A program made the translations under genes and the position numbers. Shown in pieces: positions 55,477 to 64,000 of a stretch of DNA of 64,000 nt; within the stretch, counting starts at the first letter, position 1, and each line of letters opens with the position of its first letter. The DNA comes from Salvator merianae (lineage: Eukaryota; Chordata; Lepidosauria; Squamata; Teiidae), in contig QVOM02000042.1 of NCBI GenBank assembly GCA_003586115.2, forward strand, positions 39,956,204 to 40,020,203, in the 5' to 3' direction. The notes below the pieces were generated by a model. The model worked only from the letters and a program-made list of their open reading frames with translations, had not been told where the DNA came from and did no database searches.

Positions 55477-55482
55477 TTTATT
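55477..55482 (-). terminator. Polyadenylation signal candidate for PSAT1
   Basis: AATAAA on the minus strand about 50 bases after the PSAT1 stop. Its use would give an unusually short 3' UTR, so more distal signals may be preferred. Confidence 0.35.
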
Positions 55483-55531
55483 TTTTTACTTTACTTCCGT
55501 GAAATATGGCGTCATCATGATTTCTTAGAGT

Positions 55532-55637
55532 TCATGAACGATGCATCTCCATGAAGCTTCTCATGAACGCTGCTAATTTCTGAGCATCTTCTCTAGTCAC
55601 AGCATTATATAAAGATGCACGTATGCCTCCCACAGAT
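55532..55637 (-). CDS. PSAT1: PSAT1, last coding exon (phosphoserine aminotransferase)
   Basis: Encodes the last 34 residues and the stop: [17 protein letters not shown], then [16 protein letters not shown]. This matches the conserved C-terminus of vertebrate PSAT1 in length and sequence. PSAT1 is a cytosolic PLP-dependent homodimer that converts 3-phosphohydroxypyruvate and glutamate to phosphoserine and 2-oxoglutarate, step two of serine synthesis. Read on the minus strand, the acceptor is TTCTAG|A. That first A completes the Arg codon of GHR, split by the intron (AG|A). This arginine and the one in GGIRAS correspond to substrate-binding arginines of bacterial SerC (Arg329 and Arg335 in E. 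coli, from knowledge of the family). All are kept, so the gene looks functional. The stop TGA is at 55532-55534. Confidence 0.96.
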
Positions 55638-56604
55638 CTAGAACACAAGGAGAACAGGAGGGGAAATAAGTATGTTTGGGGGATTACTTATCAGTTCTGT
55701 ATCTGTTTCCAGTCCAAAGTATTTATTTATGGTAAGCAGGTGCCTTCTTATTGCCCCAAGACCACAGTTTCCATCACTCTTGTCCACATTGGAAGTGCTG
55801 ATGAGATTTGGGAGTCATATACGCTCTAGAAAGCTTCAGACTGAAGAAGACTGATTCATGCAAATAAGATACATGCAGCTCTCTGGTGGAAGAACACATC
55901 CTTTCTAAAGACAGCAAAGCAAACTGAAACAGTGTTTGCAATGCGACAGGGATCTACACAAACCTGCACCTTCATGGTGCATTGACGTACTGGACAAGTG
56001 TGGTAACTGCAAGGTTCCGCACTTGTCCAGCCACTGTGGCACCATAAACACACATTGAATGTCAGAGTGATGGTAAGCGTTCTACAGCTGCCAGCAATCC
56101 TACCAGCACCACTGCCATGCTGCCAGCCTGTACGGTCTTTGGACTGTACAAGCCAGCAGGATGACCAGCTGTTGAACACAGAAAATTGCTCATGTGTTTT
56201 TCCTGTGTTTGATTCATTTCCTGTGTTTGAAGTCATTCTCCCACAGTTATCAACATCACAACTCACAACCAGGGAATGAAACTTTCCCATCTGCAATGTT
56301 AATAGCTGGGGCAGTAGGCAGAATGCAAACAGCATGCTGCTGTTTTAAAGAGTGCTATTTGCATAGCATTCCTCCTCTCGCCCTGTGATTCTCGCTGTAG
56401 TCACCTAAGAAAAGCACCCAGTACAATTGGGAGAAAACCAGTACACAAGAAAAATCAGCAGATGGGAACAATTATACTTGTATCAGTCTTACGCTGAAGG
56501 GGGGGGGGGAAAGAACTTCACTACCTGATTCACAATTGGTAGGAATCACTTAGGGGGGATAAATAAATAGGTGTAGCTCTGCAGTGTATCTGTGTTGTAA
56601 ACTC

Positions 56605-56788
56605 AGAAGGTTCTTATGTCAGGCTCTCCAACTAGGAATGCCTCTAAAGGCCATTTGCAGGGATTTGAGACCTTATCTTCTGCTTGAGATGCCCAGAAGC
56701 AATTGGTAGGCCACTGTGTGAAACAGGATGCCCGACTAGATGGGCTGTGGCCTGATGCAGCAGGGCTTCTCTTATGTTCTTTATGGAA
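56605..56788 (+). mobile_element. CR1 LINE 3' fragment in a PSAT1 intron
   Basis: Sense copy of the 4672/6042 block: 'cctctaaaggccatttgcag', 'agatgcccagaagcaattgg', 'gcccgactagatgggctgtg', ending 'cttctcttatgttctttatg'. Lies in the last intron, antisense to PSAT1. Confidence 0.75.
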
Positions 56789-57104
56789 AGATTCCTATAG
56801 TACCCTGGAGACTAGCAATTAATTGTAGAACACCAAGTCAGATATTCTCATAATGTTCTGCCTTGACATAAAGGCAATTTTTTATGTTCTAAAATGAGTC
56901 TTACAGAAGCAATAGCAGCTGCAGGGCAGGTCCAGGGAGGAGCAGTGGCAGAACTTCTCACTCTACCTCAATATATTTTATAAAAATGTACATGAAAATT
57001 TAGGTTTCACAGTTTGAGAAATGACAGTTTGTACTACTTTGTACAGTGGCCAATGCTGTTTGGAAAGGGCAACCCTATAAACTTCCCTTAGAGATTTCTC
57101 TTAC

Positions 57105-57242
57105 CTGTGACCTTTCAAGGATATCATGTTGTTTTCTACAGCTTTGTCAAGGAACTTCTTCTCCAGAGCCTCATCACCTTTAATACTGCCAATCCGGAAT
57201 GGAATATTCATTCTGCTTCTGTTTTTCCTTTCCACGGGGCAT
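57105..57242 (-). CDS. PSAT1: PSAT1, penultimate coding exon
   Basis: 138 nt, phase matched to both neighbours: acceptor TTTTCAG|A at the 57242 side and donor CACAG|GTAAG at 57105/57104. The first base completes the Val codon split after GT in the upstream exon; the last two (AG) begin the Arg of GHR. It encodes 45 residues beginning [18 protein letters not shown] and ending in [14 protein letters not shown], very close to mammalian PSAT1 and equal in length. The MNIPFRIG strand and the SLKGHR phosphate-binding region belong to the small C-terminal domain. The His of GHR is kept (His328 in E. coli SerC). No frame damage. Confidence 0.96.
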
Positions 57243-58227
57243 CTGAAAATTTCACGGAAGTAGGAGTATTCTCTTTATATTTACGATATTACAAAGCATT
57301 TGCTTCTAAAAGACATGATCCTTGGTCAGTCACGGAAGTCCCTCCTATATGTAATTTATCAATGGTGACTTGACTGGCTATCCAATACTGGGCCAGTAGG
57401 GAAGAAGAGAAAACACATGAAGAACAGAGAGACTGAAAGAGACTCATGCTACTTTGACAGCTCTGCTGTGGGTGCTTGGAGCAGGGCTAGTGAACATGCT
57501 GTGGTTCTTGTTTGTGACAGTACACTTGGCTTCAGCTTACTTATACTTAAATCCAGATGAAATTCAGAAAGAATGAGCAGCTACGGTTGCAATACATATA
57601 AAAAGCCTGCAGTCTGTTGGAGCAATAAGGCCTATTGGCAATTGCAAGAGCCATGAAGCTCCTGCATGAAGAAGCCACTGCCACCTTTTCTAGGGGTGTG
57701 CAAAACATGTTCTTGAATGTGCACCACTCTTAATATCTTGCCACGCTGGGCCACACGTTGCAGTCATCACGCTGCCCAGCACAATTTCAGGTCTACTCCC
57801 TGACCCAGAGGAGTAAAGCACAGCAGCTTGTGGCTTCAGCTGTGGAAGCTCTGCCAAAGACACACTGTGTCTTTGCTCCTTGGGGTTGTTTAGTGGTGGT
57901 AGCCTAGACCACTTTGCCTTCTGCCTGCCTCTGCTGCCTGGCTGGGCACTGTACCCTGGAGGAGATACTTCTTTGCGGGACTGGGCCCCTTTGTCAGCTG
58001 CTCTGGACTCCACCTGGTCTCAGCTACACCAGAGGCCACAAAAGACTGATATCTGCTGCCCTGCCCTGCCCTTCTCCAAGGTACAAGAGCCCCAGCTGTG
58101 CTACCTGGGAGGGGGAAGGAAGAAGACGGGCGTTTGCTACCCTGCCCTCCCCCCACAAGGTTTTGCGCAATTTTACAATATATTATTTGGCACTGTGTGC
58201 AATTTTATGATGTATTATGTATCACAA

Positions 58228-58320
58228 TGTATACTATATTATTTTGCATTGTATGTTTTTTCTGTTGTTGTAGACTGCCTTCAGCCATTTTTTGGAAAGG
58301 CACTATACAAATAAAAGTAG
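58228..58320 (+). mobile_element. LINE/SINE 3' tail, sense
   Basis: 'ttgtagactgccttcagcca' 'ttttttggaaaggcactata' 'caaataaaag', a tail seen on many reptile SINEs and LINEs. The body upstream (57700-58200) is not identified. Confidence 0.45.
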
Positions 58321-59023
58321 AAATGGTCCCTGCCAGGTCTCTAGGGGCCAAGAAAGCAGCAAATTAGGACTCTTCTTAAAGGGGTAGACTCCTGAGTTCC
58401 ATTCAGCAAACTTGGTCCCCATGTAGAAGCTGATTGGATCAGTATTCAAGAGGAAGATTTCTACCACCTATTGTTTTTCTAGAAGTGAAACAGCAACTAA
58501 TTACATATTACAATTTTGAGACAGCTTGAGAGCAATCGAATTGTTTACATTGCATGTAGATGTTTTTTTAATCTAAAGAGTCAATTACTTCTGCTCAGGT
58601 AATTTAATTGACCTGAAATTTCTATTCAGTTTTACTGGCATCAAGGCCACAGGTATAATTCTGAAATCAAAGTTTTGATACCTTACTCTGCTAACAATGG
58701 AAGCAGAGTAGAAAATAAGAACAGACAGCAGTATTTTGCAATCAGAATATGATTCCCAGCATTTGGAAAATCAGGTCAGAATTTGATCTGCCTAAAATGC
58801 CTGGACATTTTGTTGCTTTGGAGGCATTTAGAAATGCCTTTTACTTTAGTCTAAAAGTATGGCACAGAAATTGCTGCTTATGCTGCAAAACGCAGCTACA
58901 CCTATTAATCAGAAACACAGATTCAGTATTTCTATTCTTCTGCTGCAGTTATGACACCAATTATATTTTGAATTTTTAAATTGGGCTGCTCAGCCCATGA
59001 CGCTCCAGAAGTTATTGAACTAT

Positions 59024-59204
59024 GAGCCCTTTCTGCACTGGGCCTTATTCAGATTATATCCCAGAATAGGAGCCTGCTGTCCACATGCTGGTGCAGACTA
59101 CTGCAGTCCCTGCCTGGAGTTTGCCGTAGTCTACACTAGCATGTGGAGGGCAGGACCCTATTCTAGGATATAATCCTGAACAAGGCCCACTGCAGAAAGG
59201 GCCT
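59024..59204. mobile_element. Foldback MITE, GCCCTTTCTGCA ends
   Basis: Left arm GAGCCCTTTCTGCACTGGGC, right arm inverted AAGGCCCTTTCTGCAGTGGG. Arms continue inward ('cttattcagattatatccca' pairs with 'taggatataatcctgaacaa'), with 'ccacatgctggtgcagacta' and its partner near the centre, so nearly all of the 180 bp is a hairpin. No clear target duplication. Confidence 0.7.
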
Positions 59205-59221
59205 TAGTTTGCGTCACTGCT

Positions 59222-59300
59222 TTTCATTGGCCAGACTAGCTGGGGCTGATGGGAATTGTAGTTCTAAAGCATCTGGAGGTCTGTAGTTTGAGCATCCCTT
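59222..59300. mobile_element. hAT-type MITE fragment
   Basis: 'ctgatgggaattgtagttct' and 'aagcatctggaggtctgtag' 'tttgagcatcc' resemble the right half of the hAT MITE at 49383. Confidence 0.5.
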
Positions 59301-60066
59301 TATCTAAAAGCTAGAGGCAAAAGCCACTGCCATGGACTTACCCAAGTGTCTGTAGCTTTTGCTACCTTGCTACAGCTGTCGCTAAACCTCCATAGCGCTT
59401 AATACCAGCAAAAAAACCCCAAAACCAGTGGAGCTGCACTGGCTGGGTGGTGCCAAGGTCTAGTCCAGAAAAAGACTGTGTCCCAAGGGGACGATGCCCA
59501 CCAATGAAGGCCAAAGCTGAGGACAAGAATGGGTCAGTTTATTCTTGAGCAGTAGGGTTGGACTCTTCCATCCTGTACTGTTCTTCAGTCACTCTCTAAA
59601 ATGAGAGCTGGGAAAGAATTTTATTTGCCAGTAAGGTTTTTGCCTTCCCCATAAATGTGGATCAGTCTGTCAGCGTTCTTCTATTCTTTTCTCAAAGCCA
59701 ATTAATATCTCATGAAAAATCTTGTAAAAGCCTTAGCTTCTTTTTGGATCTTCTATATGTTTAGCCACAGGCAACACTAATGTACCCCTTCACTGTAAAA
59801 TGCATTTTCCAAATTATTTCTATGAGTTGATGTTGTCAAATCTTCAACAGATTTTGAAATATTGTTATCACTACATTCCTCTCAAACTGATTAAAAATTA
59901 GCAACCTGAAGTTTGCTGCTCAGTTCTGCACATCTAGAAGAATTTTGGAATCAATTTTAAAGATTTTATCCCTTTTGCTGGAGTTACAAATGTGCACTCA
60001 GAGATTCATGTTCTACTAAATGTGATGTACATTACAATAATTACAGCGAAAGGAAGAACATCTTAC

Positions 60067-60195
60067 ACATAGAATCCATTTGACCCATCGATAATGTCAT
60101 AGATCATTTGTGATTTAGCTTGGCTAAGTTTATCCATAGCTGCAACTCCACCATTGTTTTTTATCCATTCCAGAACTAAGCCCATGATGTAGATG
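60067..60195 (-). CDS. PSAT1: PSAT1, antepenultimate coding exon
   Basis: 129 nt. Acceptor TATTCCAG|C at 60195, donor TATGT|GTAAG at 60067/60066. It encodes 42 complete codons, starting [16 protein letters not shown] and ending [13 protein letters not shown], plus split Ser (…|C) and Val (GT|A) codons. Length and sequence correspond to human PSAT1 exon 7 by my recollection of the family. This is the helix that links the large domain to the C-terminal domain. The next upstream exon (ECPSVLEYK… region) is not found in 60196-64000, so it lies beyond the window. Nothing suggests a pseudogene: splice sites and frame are intact and introns are present. Confidence 0.96.
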
Positions 60196-60689
60196 CTGGA
60201 ATAAAAAAGAAGAGGCAAAGAAGAGGCCTCAGTTACTTGCACTAATGTCCATTATCAGTTCAGAAAATGCAGGTTTCATTATACTTTATGGACAGATAAA
60301 CATACACTGTATAAAACTGAACCAGAACTAGTCAGCCTGGTGGGAAGGTTAGCAAGAAAGTCATCCATGTCCAAGTCAAAGCCCACAATACACTCCATAA
60401 TATACTCCCCTGAATATCTAGATTGGTATATTTGGGATGGGATCAGAAGTGCAGCAGACACTTATCACAAGTGAAATTAATTGGGCAAATCAGGCAAATT
60501 CTTTAAAAGAACTTCATTAAGCAACTTCACTTCCAGAAAGTATCAGTACCATGCTGGGAATGATTAGAAGGTATACATTTATACTCTAAAATAATAGGTA
60601 GTATTAGAGAATTACGGTTGAAGTATCAGAGAGGCAACTGGACCTTCTCAGAATCAAGGGTAGTTTTAAAGGAAAAAATATGAAATCTA

Positions 60690-61145
60690 TTTTTATTTTA
60701 TTTATTTATTTATTTATTTGCATTTTTATCCCGCCCTATACCCGAAGGTCTCAGGGCGGGTCACAACAATTAAAACAACAACAACAAAACCTCATAAAAG
60801 GCACGCAATAAAACAGTACTCTGAAAGCAGGGAGGAAAAGCTATACCTTTAGCCAAAGGCAATGGTAAATAGGTGCATCTTTATTGCTCTCCTAAAGATG
60901 TAAAGTGAGGAAGCTTGATGCACCTCACGGGGAAGTGTGTTCCACAGTCTGGGGGCCACCACTGAAAAGGCTCTATCCCAGGTGCCCACCCCTTTAGCTA
61001 TTGAAGGCAGTGGTACAACCAGGAGGGTCTCATCTGCAGATCTTAAGGCACGGGCAGGCTGATACGGGAGAAGATGCTCCTTTAGGTATTTGGGGCCCAA
61101 GCCATTTAGGGCCTTATAGGCTAAGGTTAACACCTTGAATTGGGC
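60690..61145 (-). mobile_element. L2-type LINE, 5'-truncated, copy C
   Basis: 3' tail (TTTA)n at 60690-60718, then 'tgcatttttatcccgcccta'. The minus strand encodes AQFKVLTLAYKALNGLGPKY, LLVVPLPSIAKGVGTWDRAF, SVVAPRLWNTLPREV and IFRRAIKMHLFTIAFG before the stop. Intact frame over the last 100 residues, so young. Truncated at about 61145, with 'gggcatgatccatcgg' following. Confidence 0.88.
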
Positions 61146-61440
61146 ATGATCCATCGGACTAGCCTCTGCGAACATGCTGTGTATGATGCCTAACCCCTCA
61201 GATGATGCCACCTTCCAGGCTGCTACTTCAGGAGCAAAGCTGGGGGGAAGTGTAGCTCTCCAGGCTTGCCCTGCTGAAAGCTGGAGTCCTGACTTGTTAT
61301 TGAGTTCAGTGGGAAGTACGGAAAATTATTCAAATGGAATCAACACCAATAGTTTTGACTAAAGAGATCTGCTTAAGGCATTGCTATAGAGATTTAAGGT
61401 TGAAGGACTTTTGTTTTGAACAATTAATACACTGGCAGCT
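61146..61440. other. Unassigned sequence
   Basis: No gene. Within or upstream of a PSAT1 intron. Confidence 0.3.
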
Positions 61441-61449
61441 TCATCAGTA

Positions 61450-61795
61450 ACAGTGTATTGGTGGAAGGAAAGTACCAAATGGACACTGGAGAAATGGAGG
61501 TATTATTTATTAGATACAATGAGGTTTCAAATATTAAGTAATAATAAATTAAGGTTAGAAGGACAAACAGTAAATGCAGATTTGGGAGGAAAATGGAAGG
61601 CAATAGTGGAATATTTGGTAAAAGAAGCAGGGAGTGAACAGGAAAGAAATAATGTATTAGTAACCTTCCACATGTATTAGATTAGGCTGGGGGGACATTC
61701 ACCAGGGGAGGTGGGGGATTTTCATGTATTGTTTCAGTTTGCTTTGATTTTGTAAAATAAATAAAAAATTTAAAATGTGGAAAAAATATAATAGA
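61450..61795 (+). mobile_element. Probable L1 LINE 3' end
   Basis: Plus-strand frame 61453-61680 has WTLEKWRYYLLDTMRF and GGKWKAIVEYLVKEAG, like the W-rich C-terminal segment of L1 ORF2. It is followed by a G-rich UTR-like 'ggctggggggacattcacca' and an A-rich tail 'aaaataaataaaaaatttaa'. No diagnostic motif, so moderate confidence. Confidence 0.45.
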
Positions 61796-62600
61796 AAAAA
61801 ATGTTAATGAGTTCAGTGGGACACTTCAGCTTTCCATGGAAAGCAGCAACTTCAGCAGATCTTGTGGCTTCTTCAGTGATGACAAACATTGAACAAGCTT
61901 TGGGGGTGATGGAACAAACATACGGACTGAGGAAAAGCACGAGGGAACCTGGACCCTTTTTATACTGTTGTATCACCATGCCTATGAAACAGGGAGAGGG
62001 GGAGGGGAGAACGAGAAGAGTTTCTTCAATAGGCAGGTTAACAGAGTCACTCACTCACCTGAGGCAGCTCAGTATCCAACCTCTATCCTTATAATCCCAT
62101 AAATGTAGACTTGGTGGACAATGGCTTCCGGCCTGACTAAATTTACCTGATGGTCTCAATGGATAGGGGTGGTACCTACTATGCTCACTGGAACTCCAAG
62201 CTGTGCACAATGAAACTCATAAGAAGATCTAAAGAACAGCTCAGGGTTTGCTTTCCTGCCTCCATCCTTCTGTTATTGCCAGCCTTAGGGGCACCAGCAG
62301 TCTTCTAATGCCATCCTACCATTAGAACTGGCTGTACATTTTGGAGAGGGGGAGGGAGATAAGACCAGACTATAGAGGATGCACTAAGAAATATGTGCAA
62401 AATAAAAGGATTGCAATTTATGTGGAGTATAATGTCTTAAATGAAGGACTTCGGACTCTGGTGTGCCATGTTACATTTCCTCTGAGCTGGGGGCTTGACA
62501 ATTTTGTTGTAAAATGCCCCCATAACTTACAGAAATCTGCTGGATCTCTGAGATTCTGTGCAGCTTGCAGAATGCTATAGTAGTTCCCACAGCTACTAAA
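61796..62600. other. Unassigned sequence
   Basis: No gene. Open frames 61801-62094 and its antisense have no domain. Confidence 0.3.
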
Positions 62601-62611
62601 CTCTGAAAGAA

Positions 62612-62690
62612 TTCAAAGACGTAGCCATGTTAGTCTGGATCAGTATAGCGAGGGGGTCTAGTCTCTAAGGTGCTACTAGACCCCCCTGCT
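62612..62690. repeat. Dispersed repeat fragment
   Basis: 'gtagccatgttagtctggat' then 'ctctaaggtgctactagacc' is the start of a repeat family common in reptiles and birds ('gccgtgttagtctg…cttagagactaac'). Only the first part is present. Confidence 0.45.
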
Positions 62691-62699
62691 AAACCCCCA

Positions 62700-63705
62700 A
62701 GGGTCAAGAATACCGTAACCGGATGGAAGCCAAATTTGAAGTATCTTGTGCTGTAGGGCTCCATTTACCAAAGAAGCCACAGTTTGGTTATCACAAACCA
62801 CCGGATAGTAGAGAAGTGTGTTGTGCAAATAAGTGTCCCCATCAGCACTGGGAGTTCAGAGAACCTCAGAGGGAAACTGAATTTCCCATAAAGTATAAGT
62901 CAGTGTCACACTGAAGGAAGTCCCTGTTACCAGTATAAATAAATGGCACCTTAGAAGCCAAATCGTATTAATGAAAGTATCTTGGATTGCACCAAACAAA
63001 AAAAGACACATTTTATCAAGCATGCAAAAACCAAACAGTGTTACACAACACTGTATTATACAGTACACAAAACTAGATTTGTCTGCTGCAAATCTAGTAA
63101 ATGGAGATCACTAGAATTCTGCTGTTTTCTTGCAACTAACATTTTGAAAAACAAGTTCCCATATAAAAGGTTAACAGGCAAAACAAAAGAATTCGCATTT
63201 CAAATACTAAAATAGACTCTGCTTAAATTCCTGTGGATGGTGCTTTGCATATTAAACTGCCTAGCAGGATTTTCTGGTATGCACATGTTGTGCTGTAGCT
63301 GGCAGACTTCCAGTGGGTTTCCTTTCACTAATCCCTCAATTAGATTCTTCTAAAGGGTGCTCCAAAAGCCATTACACTATCAATCCTACCCTAAAAGTAT
63401 GCAGAACAACTCTGTTTTAATTCCTTCAACCTTTCTATTTTATTTGCACAATAACTTCTTAACAGCACTTCAGAGCTATGCTGTTAGAGATTCAGCATCA
63501 CAGCCTTAGGCATACTCAGTACAACTACTGCTAATAATATTTAACATTTCTATAGCACTCAAGAGAATTCAAAGTGCTTAATATATAAACAATCTCAGTA
63601 ATCCCTAAACAAACTGAAAGGTAAATTAGTATTACTCTTTCCACACTGAAGATAAGCAACAGAGGGGTAATAATGATCCAAAGTTACCTCATGAATTCAT
63701 AGCCG
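62700..63705. other. Unassigned sequence
   Basis: No exon of PSAT1 or of another gene recognised. Confidence 0.35.
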
Positions 63706-63812
63706 AGTTGATACTTATTCCGCTATATTTGGATGCTATTCCGGAATACCCAGGCTTTATTCCGGAATATTCACATATAGCAGAATAAGTAAGTGACGTC
63801 TGGATGCAGCCT
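63706..63812. mobile_element. Palindromic MITE, GGCTGCATCC group, short type
   Basis: Right end inverted GGCTGCATCCAGACGTCACT followed by TTA; interior 'acttattccgctatatttgg' pairs with 'cacatatagcagaataagta'. The left terminal bases are lost. Confidence 0.7.
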
Positions 63813-64000
63813 TAGACTACAGAGGACTTTGTGGACATTCCAGGCTCTGACCACAGGCTCAGAGGAGCCTATACTGCTCAGAGGAGCGCTGAAGTTCTTT
63901 TGTCTCCACAGTACCCTATGCTGAAGAGGCGTAAGAGTGCTTAGAGGGATTTAAAGACCCCCTTGGGGCAAAAGGTTCACTGCGCGAAAAATGACTGATG
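63813..64000. other. Window end, unassigned
   Basis: Nothing recognised. Contains 'caggctc(t/a)ga' and 'gctcagaggagc' short repeats. Confidence 0.3.

Larger units (their letters stand above)
57243..60066. other. PSAT1 intron with repeats
   Basis: Holds an L2/SINE-like tail, a foldback element and a hAT MITE piece (listed separately). Open frames at 57690-58367 on both strands have no domain and come from G+C-rich sequence. Confidence 0.8.

Noticed and set aside
57690..58367. Cluster of frames on both strands in the PSAT1 intron
   Set aside because: Does not match PSAT1 and shows no domain; intronic G+C-rich sequence.
60196..64000. Search for the next upstream PSAT1 exon
   Set aside because: No sequence encoding the expected ECPSVLEYK-type region with splice sites was found; it must lie beyond the window.

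Overview
This is 64 kb of nuclear DNA from a vertebrate, most likely a squamate reptile. Bov-B (RTE) LINE pieces, Sauria-like tRNA SINEs with a Bov-B-like tail, reptile-type L2 and CR1 LINEs, a Penelope-like element, a Helitron remnant and many small inverted-repeat DNA transposons occur together. There are no operons, no CRISPR array and no bacterial features.

The only host protein-coding gene I can support is PSAT1 (phosphoserine aminotransferase) on the minus strand. Its last three coding exons lie at 60067-60195, 57105-57242 and 55532-55637, with matching splice sites and phases. The upstream exons would lie beyond position 64000. Everything from about 55.4 kb leftward is downstream of PSAT1. 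In other amniotes this side faces the large gene desert towards TLE4 (established knowledge of human synteny). Several A+T-rich, repeat-free blocks (about 2.4-3.1, 26.8-27.2, 35.9-36.1, 45.6-46.1 and 48.7-49.2 kb) look like conserved non-coding elements of such a desert. A CpG-rich block at 23.1-24.5 kb has no recognisable exon and may be a promoter of an unannotated transcript.

Layout. 0-2.2 kb: deleted Helitron, then a Bov-B fragment broken by two foldback hAT MITEs. 2.4-4.3 kb: mostly unique. 4.6-9.8 kb: CR1 and L2 remnants and MITEs. 11-19.3 kb: Bov-B tail, L2, several MITE families including a nested CpG-rich pair. 20.5-21.9 kb: LTR-like sequence and a Penelope GIY-YIG fragment. 23-24.5 kb: CpG-rich block. 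25-32.5 kb: SINE pair, MITEs, possible LTR. 35-45 kb: a Gypsy pol fragment and its 3' LTR, split by a nearly full-length CR1 LINE (39807-44206) that carries three 117-bp 5' monomers. 46.4-48.0 kb: 5'-truncated L2. 49-54 kb: MITEs and SINEs. 55.5-60.2 kb: PSAT1 3' exons. 60.7-64 kb: truncated L2, L1-like tail and a MITE inside or beyond PSAT1 introns.

The most interesting signals are the transposable-element structures: three copies of a foldback hAT MITE each with a perfect 8-bp target duplication; a second MITE group ending in GGCTGCATCC with 3-bp duplications and several unrelated interiors; the CR1 monomers with octamer and ZNF143-like motifs; and a CR1 insertion that cleanly splits a Gypsy LTR. 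All identifications are from reading the sequence; no database search was run.
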